A DNA stretch of 64,000 nt. It comes from Bradyrhizobium betae (lineage in GTDB: Bacteria; Pseudomonadota; Alphaproteobacteria; Rhizobiales; Xanthobacteraceae). Location: the NCBI RefSeq assembly GCF_004123905.1, contig NZ_MZXW01000004.1, positions 62,001-126,000 on the forward strand. The letters run 5' to 3'. Below the pieces are notes generated by a model that was not told where the DNA came from, did not search any database, and was given only the letters and a program-made list of their open reading frames with translations. The position numbers and the translations under genes were made by a program. Positions 40,579-49,171 of this stretch are shown here, piece after piece (positions within the stretch are counted from its first letter, which is position 1; the number at the start of each line of letters is the position of its first letter).

Positions 40579-41925
40579 ATGAAACGGACATTGAAGGCGC
40601 TTGTTGTGGCATGCGGGGCTGTGGTCTCCGCGTTCGGCGTCGGAGCGGGGACCACCCCCGCACAGGCGCAAGGCAAAACCATCACGCTGTGCTGGGCCGC
40701 GTGGGATCCTGCCAACGCGCTGGTCGAATTGTCGAAGGACTTCACCGCCAAGTCGGGCATTGGTATGAAGTTCGAATTCGTGCCGTGGACCAATTATGCC
40801 GATCGATTCCTGAACGAACTCAATTCGCACGGGTCGTTGTGCGATCTCATCATCGGCGATTCACAATGGATCGGCGGCGCCGCGGAGAATGGCCAGTACG
40901 TCAAGCTGAACGATTTCTTCAAGAAGGAAGGAATCAGCATGGACGACTACATGCCGGCAACGGTGGTCGGCTACTCCGAGTGGCCGAAGAACACGCCGAA
41001 CTATTGGGCGCTGCCGGCGATGGGCGACGCGGTCGGCTGGACCTATCGCAAAGACTGGTTTGCACGGCCGGACGTGCAGACGGACTTCAAGGCGAAATAC
41101 GGCCGCGATATCGGCGTGCCCAAGACGCTCGCTGAGCTCCGCGATATCGCGCAATTCTTCCAGGGCCGCGAAATCGACGGCAAGAAGGTCTACGGCGCCT
41201 CGATCTACACCGAGCGTGGCTCGGAAGGCATCACCATGGGCGTCTCGAACTACCTCTACGACTACGGCTTCAAATACGACGATCCGAAAAAGCCCTATTC
41301 GATGGACGGGTTCGTGAACTCAGCCAGCGCGGTGAAGGGGCTCGAGGCCTACAAGGACCTCTACAAGTGCTGCACGCCTCCCGGCGCCTCCAACTCCTAC
41401 ATGTCGGAGGGGCTTGATGCGTTCAAGTCCGGCCAGGTCGCGTTGCAGATGAACTTCTTCGCCTTCTTCCCGGGCCTCTACAAGGACCCGAATGTCGGCG
41501 GCGACAAGATCGGCTTCTTCGTCAATCCGGCCGGTCCCGCCGGGCAGGCGACGCAGCTCGGCGGACAGGGAATCTCTGTCGTTTCCTACTCCAAGAACCA
41601 GGCCGAAGCGCTGCAGTACATCAAATGGTTCTCCGGCGGTGACGTTCAGAAGAAGTGGTGGGCGCTCGGCGGCTATTCCTGCGCCAAGTCCGTGCTGAAT
41701 GATCCGAGCTTCCCGAACAGCGCGCCCTTTGCAAAGGAGTTCCTGCAGTCGATGGGAATGGTCGTCGACTTCTGGGCCGAGCCTTCCTATGCCCAGCTCC
41801 TGCAGGCGGAGCAGAAGCGCGTGCATGACTATGTGGTGGCCGACAAGGGCACCGCACAGGAAGCACTCGATGGTCTGGTAAAGGACTGGAAGGCCATCTT
41901 CAAGGAAGAGGGCAAGAAGTTCTGA
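40579..41925 (+). CDS. ABC transporter substrate-binding protein (family 1, polyol/sugar type)
   Basis: This 448-residue protein has a signal peptide (ALVVACGAVVSAFGVGAGTTPAQAQ). A family 1 binding fold follows, with KTITLCWAAWDPANALVELSKDF, LCDLIIGDSQWIGGAAENGQYVKLNDFF, YWALPAMGDAVGWTYRKDWF and GGQGISVVSYSKNQAEALQYIKWF. Such Trp- and Gly-rich binding proteins are found with two-ATPase importers for glycerol or small polyols. The ATG at 40579 has a GGAGGG ribosome-binding site, and the longer frame from 40453 was rejected. An 11-bp hairpin after the gene may raise its level above that of the permease genes. Confidence 0.87.
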   Translation: MKRTLKALVVACGAVVSAFGVGAGTTPAQAQGKTITLCWAAWDPANALVELSKDFTAKSGIGMKFEFVPWTNYADRFLNELNSHGSLCDLIIGDSQWIGGAAENGQYVKLNDFFKKEGISMDDYMPATVVGYSEWPKNTPNYWALPAMGDAVGWTYRKDWFARPDVQTDFKAKYGRDIGVPKTLAELRDIAQFFQGREIDGKKVYGASIYTERGSEGITMGVSNYLYDYGFKYDDPKKPYSMDGFVNSASAVKGLEAYKDLYKCCTPPGASNSYMSEGLDAFKSGQVALQMNFFAFFPGLYKDPNVGGDKIGFFVNPAGPAGQATQLGGQGISVVSYSKNQAEALQYIKWFSGGDVQKKWWALGGYSCAKSVLNDPSFPNSAPFAKEFLQSMGMVVDFWAEPSYAQLLQAEQKRVHDYVVADKGTAQEALDGLVKDWKAIFKEEGKKF

Positions 41926-41933
41926 GGCAAGCC

Positions 41934-41970
41934 GCCCGGAGCGCGTGCGCTCGCGCTCCGGGCTTTCCTT
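41934..41970 (+). terminator. Hairpin between binding-protein and permease genes (partial terminator or mRNA stabiliser)
   Basis: An 11-bp perfect stem (GCCCGGAGCGC at 41934-41944 with 41953-41963) with an 8-base loop is followed by TTTCCTT. It lies in the 74-base gap before the first permease. Such hairpins often let the binding protein be made in excess while some transcription reads on. Confidence 0.6.
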
Positions 41971-41999
41971 CGAGACCACCGGAATTCGTCGGAGGGTCG

Positions 42000-42989
42000 A
42001 TGATCCCGGTACCAGGATCGGTCCACGCAATGAATGAATTGAGTGCCTCTTCGCGGATCACCTATCGGGCCGTCAGGGTCCGGCCAGGCGTGGCGCGTCG
42101 CATCCGGGGCCTGTCGGACAAAACGCTCGCCTGGCTCTTCATCACGCCGACGATCGTGCTGCTGCTGGCAATCAATATCTTTCCGTTGCTCTGGACGATC
42201 TATCTGTCGTTCACGAATTACCGCGCCAACCGGGCCAATGTGCCGACGATCTGGCTGGGGGCCGACTGGTACCAGTCGATCCTGACCGATCCGGACATCT
42301 GGGCGGCGATGCAGGTGACGGCGCATTTCGTGATCTGGACCGTGGTGATCGAGACCGTCCTCGGATTTGGCCTTGCCTACCTCATCGACAAGAAGTTCCG
42401 CGGTCACGGCCTATGGACCACGATCATCCTGCTGCCGATGATGCTGTCGCCGGCCGTCGTCGGCAATTTCTGGACGTTCCTCTACCAACCCCAGATCGGA
42501 TTGTTCAACTACGTGGTCGCTTTCTTCACCGGCCGCGCGGCCTCGTCATTCCAGATGCTGGGCGACGTCACACTGAGCCCCTGGGCCATCGTCATCGTCG
42601 ATGCCTGGATGTGGACGCCCTATGTGATGCTGATCTGTCTCGCAGGTCTGCGTTCGATCCCGGACTACATCTATGAGGCGGCGGAGGTCGATCGCGCATC
42701 GAAATGGCGGCAGTTCTGGTCGATCACGCTGCCGATGGCACTGCCGTTCATCATGCTAGCGGTGCTCTTCCGGGCCATCGAGAATTTCAAGATGTTCGAC
42801 ATGGTCAATCTGCTCACCGGCGGTGGACCGGGGTCAACCACGGAAGTTGCCTCGATCACGCTCAAGCGTGCAGCGTTCGAGAGTTGGCGCACCGGCTATT
42901 CCTCGGCCTTCGCGATCATCCTGTTCGTGACGGTCTTCGGGCTCGCCAACATCTACGTGAAGGCGCTGAACAAGGTGAAAAGCCGATGA
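42000..42989 (+). CDS. Sugar/polyol ABC permease (MalF type)
   Basis: This 329-residue protein has six membrane helices (first TLAWLFITPTIVLLLAINIFPLL) and the EAA coupling loop YEAAEVDRASKWRQFWSITLPMALP. An ATG at 42000 follows GGAGGG at the right distance, and a second ATG at 42030 is possible. It pairs with the next permease, whose ATG overlaps this gene's TGA. Confidence 0.87.
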   Translation: MIPVPGSVHAMNELSASSRITYRAVRVRPGVARRIRGLSDKTLAWLFITPTIVLLLAINIFPLLWTIYLSFTNYRANRANVPTIWLGADWYQSILTDPDIWAAMQVTAHFVIWTVVIETVLGFGLAYLIDKKFRGHGLWTTIILLPMMLSPAVVGNFWTFLYQPQIGLFNYVVAFFTGRAASSFQMLGDVTLSPWAIVIVDAWMWTPYVMLICLAGLRSIPDYIYEAAEVDRASKWRQFWSITLPMALPFIMLAVLFRAIENFKMFDMVNLLTGGGPGSTTEVASITLKRAAFESWRTGYSSAFAIILFVTVFGLANIYVKALNKVKSR

Positions 42990-43939
42990 CCTCAGCCACC
43001 GCAGCCCATTCCGTCGTCGAGCCGACGGCCACGACGCGGCGTTTTGCCGGCTCGCTCGTCGTACTCTACGCCCTCATCACCATGATCCCGCTGGCGTGGA
43101 TCGTGCTCACCGCGTTCAAGTCGCCGGACGATGCGATTTCCTATCCGCCCAAGGTGATGTTCAAGCCCTCGCTCGAAGGCTTCTGCAATCTGTTCACGAC
43201 GCGCTCGCGCCAGACGCCGGAATTCATCCGCTCGCTGGGACCGCCGCAGGGGCTCTGCGACAGCATCGCGCGCGACCGCAACATGGTGGTCGCCGGTCCC
43301 TCGAACTATGTGCCGCGCTTCATCAATTCGCTGATCATTGCGTTCGGCTCGACCGTGCTCGCCGTCGCGCTCGGTACCTTGTCGGCCTACGGCTTCTCGC
43401 GGTTCCGTGTGCCCCTGAAGGACGATCTGTTGTTCTTCATTCTGTCGACCAGGATGATGCCGCCGATTGCGGTCGCGATCCCGATCTATTTGATGTACCG
43501 CACCATCGGATTGTCGGATACCCGGCTCGGGATGATCCTGCTTTACACATCGGTCAACGTCTCGCTCGCGGTCTGGCTGCTCAAGGGGTTCATCGACGAA
43601 ATCCCGCGCGAATACGAGGAAGCCGCCATGATCGACGGCTACACCCGATTCCAGGCGTTCGTGAAGGTGGTGTTGCCGCAGGCCACCACGGGTATCGCAG
43701 CGACGGCGATCTTCTGCCTGATTTTCGCCTGGAACGAATACGCCTTCGCGGTGCTTCTCACCTCGGGTAACGCGCAGACGGCGCCGCCTTTCATCCCGAT
43801 TATCATCGGCGAGGGCGGACAGGACTGGCCCGCGGTGGCCGCCGGCACGACGCTGTTTCTGGTGCCGATCGTGGTGTTCACGGTGCTTCTGCGCAAGCAT
43901 CTGCTGCGCGGCATCACCTTTGGAGCGGTCCGCAAATGA
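42986..43939 (+). CDS. Sugar/polyol ABC permease (MalG type)
   Basis: This 317-residue protein has six membrane helices and the coupling loop YEEAAMIDGYTRFQAFVKVVLPQA. The periplasmic loop between helices 1 and 2 is unusually long (about 60 residues, including FNKPSLEGFCN-like and QTPEFIRSLGPPQGLCDSIAR stretches), with two Cys residues that could form a disulfide. Start ATG 42986 overlaps the preceding TGA. Its end overlaps the small membrane protein by ATGA. Confidence 0.85.
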   Translation: MTSATAAHSVVEPTATTRRFAGSLVVLYALITMIPLAWIVLTAFKSPDDAISYPPKVMFKPSLEGFCNLFTTRSRQTPEFIRSLGPPQGLCDSIARDRNMVVAGPSNYVPRFINSLIIAFGSTVLAVALGTLSAYGFSRFRVPLKDDLLFFILSTRMMPPIAVAIPIYLMYRTIGLSDTRLGMILLYTSVNVSLAVWLLKGFIDEIPREYEEAAMIDGYTRFQAFVKVVLPQATTGIAATAIFCLIFAWNEYAFAVLLTSGNAQTAPPFIPIIIGEGGQDWPAVAAGTTLFLVPIVVFTVLLRKHLLRGITFGAVRK

Positions 43940-44148
43940 GCGCCGATGCCACCCCATCCATCGCGCGTCACAGTCTCGCCGACCGTGTTCTGCGCCGCGG
44001 TCCGCTTGAAGCCGTGGCGACCACGATCATCGCCGCTGGCGTGGTCATGCTGATGCAGCCATTTTCGCTAACGCTGTATTCCTGGTCGTTTGCGACGACC
44101 CTGTTCGGCACGGTGATGTTCACCTTCGTGTCCAAGGTCCGGGAGTAG
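43936..44148 (+). CDS. Small two-helix membrane protein between permease and ATPase genes
   Basis: The 70-residue protein has a basic N-terminal about 20 residues (RHSLADRVLRRGP). Two short hydrophobic segments follow, VATTIIAAGVVMLMQPF and WSFATTLFGTVMFTFV, then a basic end (SKVRE). It overlaps the permease stop by ATGA and lies 6 bases before the first ATPase, so it is translated with the transporter. In the rhizobial glycerol operon a small membrane protein of unknown role (GlpU) also sits among permease and ATPase genes, so this may be the equivalent. A role as accessory subunit is inference. Confidence 0.7.
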   Translation: MSADATPSIARHSLADRVLRRGPLEAVATTIIAAGVVMLMQPFSLTLYSWSFATTLFGTVMFTFVSKVRE

Positions 44149-44154
44149 GGCGCG

Positions 44155-45252
44155 ATGGCACAGATCAAAGTCGAGGCGCTGGACAAGTCCTTCGGGTCGT
44201 TTCATGCGGTCAAGTCTGCCAGCTTCACAGTCGAAGACGGCCAGTTCCTTTGCCTGCTCGGACCGTCCGGCTGCGGCAAGACCACAACGCTCCGCATGAT
44301 CGCAGGTCTGGAACTGCCGACGGCAGGCACCATCCGGCTCGATGGCGAAGACGTGACGATGAACCGCGCATCGGCGCGCGATATTGCCTTCGTATTCCAG
44401 CTCTTCGCGCTGTATCCGCATATGAATGTCCGGCGCAATATCGGCTTTCCGCTGAAATGCGAGGGCATCGGCGCGGCCGAGCGCGACAGGCGTGTCGTCG
44501 AGGCGGCGCGCATTCTGCGGATCTCCCATCTCCTCGACCGCTCCGTGTCGGGCCTAGCCGGCGGCGACCGGCAACGCGTTGCACTGGGACGGGCGATCGT
44601 GCGCAAGCCGAAGTGTTTCCTGATGGACGAGCCGCTGGGCGCGCTCGATACCGAGATGCGGGAGGCCATGATTCATGAACTGCGTGCCCTGCATGACCGG
44701 CTGGGCGCGACGACCGTCTATGTCACGCACGACCAGCTCGAAGCCATGGCGATGGCCGACAGGATCGCGGTCATGAACAATGGTGTCGTCGAGCAGGTCG
44801 CAAGCCCGCGCGATATCTATGACCGGCCGGCTTCGCTGTTTGTTGCGGACTTCATCGGCTCGCCGCCGATGAATTTTCTGCCGTTCCGCGGTGGCTTGCT
44901 GACCGGCGCAGAGGCGATCCGGCTCGGCGAGCGCGACGTTGCAATTCCGGCCGCGCGCGAGGCAATGACGGAAAGCGAGCTCGTGCTCGGGGTGAGGCCC
45001 GAGCATGTGCGCTTCTCCGATCGCGGCATGGTGCGCGGCGAGATCTATGGGACGGAGTATCTCGGCACGACGCAGATCGTGACCGTGACGACGCACTACG
45101 GCCCGCTCAAGGCCCGCTCGCCCAGCAGCAACTCCTTTCGCATTGGAGAGACGATCGGGCTCGACTTTCGGCCCGATACGCTGTCGATCTTCGACAAGGC
45201 GTCGGGCCGGGCCATTCGCACCGCCCTGCATGAGGGAGGCGCGCATGGCTGA
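44155..45252 (+). CDS. ABC transporter ATPase (MalK-like) with altered signature motif
   Basis: This 365-residue protein has Walker A GPSGCGKTT, Q-loop VFQLFALYPHMNV, Walker B CFLMDEPLGALD, and the H-loop VTHDQLEAM. A C-terminal TOBE/regulatory domain follows (LVLGVRPEHVRFSDRG). The signature is LAGGDRQRVALGRA, not LSGGQ, so two of five residues differ. The next gene carries a normal LSGGQ. In a heterodimer of two different ATPases one site may therefore be catalytically weaker, as in other asymmetric ABC systems. Confidence 0.88.
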   Translation: MAQIKVEALDKSFGSFHAVKSASFTVEDGQFLCLLGPSGCGKTTTLRMIAGLELPTAGTIRLDGEDVTMNRASARDIAFVFQLFALYPHMNVRRNIGFPLKCEGIGAAERDRRVVEAARILRISHLLDRSVSGLAGGDRQRVALGRAIVRKPKCFLMDEPLGALDTEMREAMIHELRALHDRLGATTVYVTHDQLEAMAMADRIAVMNNGVVEQVASPRDIYDRPASLFVADFIGSPPMNFLPFRGGLLTGAEAIRLGERDVAIPAAREAMTESELVLGVRPEHVRFSDRGMVRGEIYGTEYLGTTQIVTVTTHYGPLKARSPSSNSFRIGETIGLDFRPDTLSIFDKASGRAIRTALHEGGAHG

Positions 45253-46252
45253 GGTCGAGATCAACGGCGTCTCCAAGGCATTCGGCACGACTCAAGCCGT
45301 GAGCGATCTGTCGCTGACAATCGGCGACGGTGAATTCGTGGCATTGCTCGGGCCGACCGGCGCCGGCAAGACCACGGCGTTGCGTTTGATAGCGGGATTG
45401 GAGCAGCCGGACACGGGATCGATCCGCATCGACGGGCGCGACGTGACCCGCGATGCACCGGCGGACCGCGATGTCGCCTTTGTCTTCCAGCAATATTCGC
45501 TGTATCCGCATCTGACCGTGTTCGAGAACATGGCCTTCGCGTTGCGTGCGCCGACCCGCCGCGTGCCCGAGGCCGACATTCGAACCAAGGTGCAGGAGGT
45601 TGCTCGTCTTCTTCACATCGAGACCAAGCTGGACAACAAGGCGACGCAACTGTCGGGCGGGCAGATGCAGCGCGTCGCGATCGGCCGGGCTTTGGTCCGT
45701 TCGCCATCGATCTATCTGATGGACGAGCCGCTCTCCTCGCTGGATGCCAAGCTGCGCGGCGAACTGCGCCTCGAGCTCAAGCGGATCCAGGTCGATCTCG
45801 GTGCGACAATCCTCTATGTCACCCACGATCAGACCGAGGCGATGACCATGGCGTCGCGCATCGGCGTGATCGAGGGCGGACGGTTGATGCAGATTGGATC
45901 GCCGCGCGAAATCTACGAGAATCCGATCAACGCGCATGTCGCGGCGCGGCTGGGCCAGCCGACGATCAATTTGCTGCCGGCGGCATTGTTCGGCGGCGCG
46001 CCGGCTGGCGCGGAGACGGTCGGCGCGCGGACCGAGCACCTAGCGATTGCGCGCGGCGGCGGCGACGTCTCGGCAACCGTCAAGCGGGTCGAGCATCTCG
46101 GCGACCAGAGCCATCTTCATCTCGACCTCGCCGGCCGGCCGGTCGTGACCCTGGCGGATCCCGAGGCGGGCTTCGGCGCCGGGGATGTGGTGTCGCTCCG
46201 TCTGAACAAACCGCTGTTTTTCGATGCGAGGGGCTGGAGGGTAGCGGCATGA
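45245..46252 (+). CDS. ABC transporter ATPase (MalK-like), second subunit
   Basis: The 335-residue ATPase has Walker A GPTGAGKTT, Q-loop VFQQYSLYPHLTV, signature QLSGGQMQRVAIGRAL, Walker B IYLMDEPLSSLD, and VTHDQTEAM. A shorter TOBE-like domain ends the chain. The ATG at 45245 overlaps the preceding stop by 8 bases (ATGGCTGA), and a longer reading to 45143 was rejected. It probably forms a heterodimer with the preceding ATPase, as GlpS and GlpT do in the rhizobial glycerol importer. Confidence 0.88.
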   Translation: MAEVEINGVSKAFGTTQAVSDLSLTIGDGEFVALLGPTGAGKTTALRLIAGLEQPDTGSIRIDGRDVTRDAPADRDVAFVFQQYSLYPHLTVFENMAFALRAPTRRVPEADIRTKVQEVARLLHIETKLDNKATQLSGGQMQRVAIGRALVRSPSIYLMDEPLSSLDAKLRGELRLELKRIQVDLGATILYVTHDQTEAMTMASRIGVIEGGRLMQIGSPREIYENPINAHVAARLGQPTINLLPAALFGGAPAGAETVGARTEHLAIARGGGDVSATVKRVEHLGDQSHLHLDLAGRPVVTLADPEAGFGAGDVVSLRLNKPLFFDARGWRVAA

Positions 46253-46863
46253 GCCTTGATCGGGTAGCCAGGGAAAGACTGGTGCGAGCGTTGGCAGGGG
46301 CAGTGATCGAACACGCGGACGAGCTGACGAGTCTCGACCAGGCGATTGGCGATGGGGATCATGGGCTGAACATGAAGCGCGGTTTCGAGGCTGTGCTCGC
46401 GGCGTTGCCGGGCCTGGCCGACAAGCCGCTCCCCGAAATGCTGAAGGCGATCGGAATGACCCTGGTCATGAAGGTCGGCGGTGCCTCAGGGCCGCTGGTC
46501 GGGACTTTCTTCATGGAACTGGGCAAGGCCCTTCCGGAGCAGCCGAGCCGGGCCGATCTCGTCGCGGCGACGGAGAGGGCGATCGAGGCCGTCAAGGCGC
46601 GCGGCCGTTCCGAAGCGGGGCAGAAAACGTTGCTGGATGTCCTGGTGCCGGTGCACGCCATTTTGGCGGGAGGCGGCGACGCCAAAGCGATCGCGATCGA
46701 GGCGGTGCAAGCGGCCGATCGCACCACGCCCATGCTGGCGATCCGCGGCCGCGCGTCCTTTCTCGGCGAACGTTCGATCGGTCATATGGACCCCGGCTCG
46801 CGCTCGGCGTCCCTTTTGATCAGTGCAGCAGTTGAGACACTGGAGTTCGAGGTCAATACATGA
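46249..46863 (+). CDS. dhaL: Dihydroxyacetone kinase subunit DhaL (ADP-binding)
   Basis: This 204-residue protein contains the metal/ADP-binding signature SLDQAIGDGDHGLNMKRGF with three conserved Asp residues, MKVGGASGPLVGTFFMEL, and DPGSRSASLLI near the end. DhaL keeps ADP bound as a cofactor that is rephosphorylated by DhaM and passes the phosphate to DHA held by DhaK. The ATG overlaps the ATPase stop (ATGA), so import and kinase genes are coupled. The order L-M-HPr-EI-regulator-K is unusual, because dhaK normally comes first. Confidence 0.9.
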   Translation: MSLDRVARERLVRALAGAVIEHADELTSLDQAIGDGDHGLNMKRGFEAVLAALPGLADKPLPEMLKAIGMTLVMKVGGASGPLVGTFFMELGKALPEQPSRADLVAATERAIEAVKARGRSEAGQKTLLDVLVPVHAILAGGGDAKAIAIEAVQAADRTTPMLAIRGRASFLGERSIGHMDPGSRSASLLISAAVETLEFEVNT

Positions 46864-47261
46864 GCAGTTTACGTCCCGGCAATGTCGGAATTGTCATCGT
46901 GTCGCATTCGCCGAAGATAGCGGAAGGTGCGGCCGATATGGTGCGCCAGATGGTCGGAGACGCCGTGCCGCTGGCCTGGACCGGTGGCGATGTCGATGGC
47001 GGGCTCGGTACGAACGTTGCAGGGATCCTCGAGGCGATCGAGACAGCCTGGTCACCGGCAGGTGTGGCGATCCTTGTCGATCTCGGCGGTGCCGAGACCA
47101 ATTCGGAGATGGCGGTGGAGATGCTTCCTGAAGACCGGCGCGCGCGCGTCCTGGTCTGCAATGCCCCGGTGGTCGAAGGTGCCGTGATCGCTGCGACCGA
47201 GTCTTCGGGCGGCTCGCCGCTTGCCGCCGTCAAGCGCAGCGCGGAGGAATTCTATGCATGA
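46860..47261 (+). CDS. dhaM: Dihydroxyacetone kinase phosphotransfer subunit DhaM (EIIA-Man type)
   Basis: This 133-residue protein has the EIIA-mannose-like fold with the phosphorylatable His16 in VGIVIVSHSPKIAEG, LAWTGGDVDGGLGTN, and ILVDLGGAETNSEMA. Only the EIIA domain is present. The HPr and EI domains that are fused to it in E. coli DhaM are here encoded by the next two genes. It rephosphorylates the ADP on DhaL. Its start overlaps the DhaL stop by ATGA. Confidence 0.9.
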   Translation: MSSLRPGNVGIVIVSHSPKIAEGAADMVRQMVGDAVPLAWTGGDVDGGLGTNVAGILEAIETAWSPAGVAILVDLGGAETNSEMAVEMLPEDRRARVLVCNAPVVEGAVIAATESSGGSPLAAVKRSAEEFYA

Positions 47262-47568
47262 TGCCAACGCCAACCGGGCGGCTCAGACGTTTGCGTCGCT
47301 GACCGCCTTTGCGGTCCTGGTCAATCCGGTCGGCCTGCACGCGCGGCCATCGGTGAAGCTCACGCAATGCGCGAAAGGCTTTACCGCAAAGATCGAAATT
47401 GCCCTCGCTGCCGACGGACCCTGGACGGACGCCAAGAGCCCGGTGAAGGTGATGCGTGTGAAGGCACCGCAGGGCGCAACGCTGCATTTCCGCGTCGCCG
47501 GTCCCGATGGCGAGGCGGCGCTCGCGGCCATGCTCGCTCTGGTGCACGATGGTTTCGGCGAGGCGTGA
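47254..47568 (+). CDS. HPr-like phosphocarrier protein
   Basis: The 104-residue protein contains the HPr active site NPVGLHARPSVKLTQCA with phosphorylatable His29. The second half has SPVKVMRVKAPQGATLHF. The usual regulatory Ser46 region (of the LMSLGA type) is replaced by DAKSPVKVMRV, with one Ser still near that position. The ATG at 47254 overlaps the DhaM stop and has a GGAGG ribosome-binding site. It probably serves only the Dha system. Confidence 0.88.
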   Translation: MHDANANRAAQTFASLTAFAVLVNPVGLHARPSVKLTQCAKGFTAKIEIALAADGPWTDAKSPVKVMRVKAPQGATLHFRVAGPDGEAALAAMLALVHDGFGEA

Positions 47569-47572
47569 CATC

Positions 47573-49171
47573 GTGGACGAGATTCTCCTCACCGGTCATC
47601 CCGCCTCGCCAGGCCTCGCTATCGGCCCGGTCGCCGTGCTGACGCATGCAGTGGCGAGCAGAGCGGTGAGGGGCGATCCCGCTCAGGAGGCCGCAGCGCT
47701 GAAGGCGGCGATCGAGGGGGCGGCAGCGGAGCTTGCCGAACTGATCGCGACGGTTCACGGCGAGGCGGCGGAGATCCTGGAGTTCCAGATTGCGATGCTG
47801 GGTGACGATGCGCTTGCGGAGGGGGCTTACGAAGCTGTTGCGGCCGGTGCAGCCGCCGATGATGCCTGGCGCGCGGCGCTCGACGCGGAGATCGCAGGCT
47901 ATCGCGCGGCGGAGGAGGAATATTTCCGGGCCCGTGCCGCGGACCTGGTCGATATCCGCGACCGCGTGCTCGCGGGTCTGAATGGTGCGAACACGATCGC
48001 AAAGATCTCCGGCGATTCCGTCGTCATGGGTGATGACATTTCACCGTCGACGTTCCTCGCCGTTGACTGGACCCGCGGCGGTGCCATCGCGCTGGCCGCG
48101 GGATCACCCTCGTCACATGTCGCGATGCTCGCGCGGGCGCGCGGGGCTCCCATGGTGGTCGGATTGGGCCCATTGCCCTGGAATGGACAGCCGCCGTCAT
48201 TGGCGCTGGTTGACGGCGACGCCGGCACCGTGATCTTCGATCCCCGGCCCGAAACGCGCCGCCTTTTCGAGCATCGCATGGCGGCTGCGAATGCCGCACA
48301 GATCGCCGCCAATGCCGGCCGCCTCAAACCGGCGTTGACGGCGGATGGCCGCCGTATCGCCGTCCTTCTCAACGTCGCCGCGCCGGAAGATCTCGCGAGC
48401 CTCGACCCCGCAATCTGCGACGGTATCGGCCTCGTGCGAACTGAGTTTCTGTTCGAGGGGTCGAGAGGGTTGCCGGGCGAGGATGCGCAATACGCCGTCT
48501 ATCGGCGCATTCTTGATTGGGCCGCGGGACGGCCGGTGACAATCCGCACCCTCGATGCCGGCGGCGACAAGCCGATCGCCGGCTTGACGATCGATGGCGA
48601 GCGCAATCCATTCCTGGGCTTGCGCGGGATCCGGCTCTCGCTTGCGCGGCCGGAGGTGTTTCGCCTGCAGTTGCGGGCGCTGTGCCGTGCGGCGATCCAT
48701 GGGACGCTGAAGGTGATGCTGCCGATGATCGCGGTCCCCTCGGAGCTCGACCGCGCCAACGCCATGCTGGACGGGGAGTTTGCGGCACTCAGGGCAGCGG
48801 GGATCGGCTGCGCCCGGCCGCCGCTCGGCATCATGGTCGAGGTCCCGGCGGCAGCGCTGTGCGCGGAAGATTTTGGCGCGGCGTTCTATTCCATCGGGTC
48901 GAACGACCTGACCCAGTACACGATGGCTGCGGCGCGTGATATCGGCGCTGTCGCCGACCTCAACGATGCCGGTCATCCGGCGGTGCTGGCACTGATCGCG
49001 CGGACGGTCGAGGCCGGGCGCAAGCGCGGCGTCGAGGTCTCGCTCTGCGGCGATGCCGCGGCCGATACGCGCTTGACGAATGCGCTGCTGGCGACGGGCC
49101 TGACCACTCTCTCGGTATCGCCGATAGCGGTGGCCCGCCTCAAGGCGGCCATCGCCGGGGCGACCGCATGA
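47573..49171 (+). CDS. Phosphoenolpyruvate-protein phosphotransferase (enzyme I)
   Basis: The protein is about 532 residues. It has ASPGLAIGPV at the N-terminus, the phosphohistidine loop AGSPSSHVAMLARARGAPMVVGLG (His182), the PEP-binding barrel motifs GIGLVRTEFLF, TIRTLDAGGDKPI and NPFLGLRGIRLSL, EVPAAALCAEDF, and the catalytic Cys in VSLCGDAAADT. The start is uncertain: GTG 47573 lies 2 bases after the HPr stop, while ATG 47549 lies inside the HPr gene. It takes phosphate from PEP to the HPr encoded next to it. It is somewhat shorter than the 575 residues of housekeeping EI, and its operon position marks it as a dedicated copy. Confidence 0.88.
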   Translation: MDEILLTGHPASPGLAIGPVAVLTHAVASRAVRGDPAQEAAALKAAIEGAAAELAELIATVHGEAAEILEFQIAMLGDDALAEGAYEAVAAGAAADDAWRAALDAEIAGYRAAEEEYFRARAADLVDIRDRVLAGLNGANTIAKISGDSVVMGDDISPSTFLAVDWTRGGAIALAAGSPSSHVAMLARARGAPMVVGLGPLPWNGQPPSLALVDGDAGTVIFDPRPETRRLFEHRMAAANAAQIAANAGRLKPALTADGRRIAVLLNVAAPEDLASLDPAICDGIGLVRTEFLFEGSRGLPGEDAQYAVYRRILDWAAGRPVTIRTLDAGGDKPIAGLTIDGERNPFLGLRGIRLSLARPEVFRLQLRALCRAAIHGTLKVMLPMIAVPSELDRANAMLDGEFAALRAAGIGCARPPLGIMVEVPAAALCAEDFGAAFYSIGSNDLTQYTMAAARDIGAVADLNDAGHPAVLALIARTVEAGRKRGVEVSLCGDAAADTRLTNALLATGLTTLSVSPIAVARLKAAIAGATA

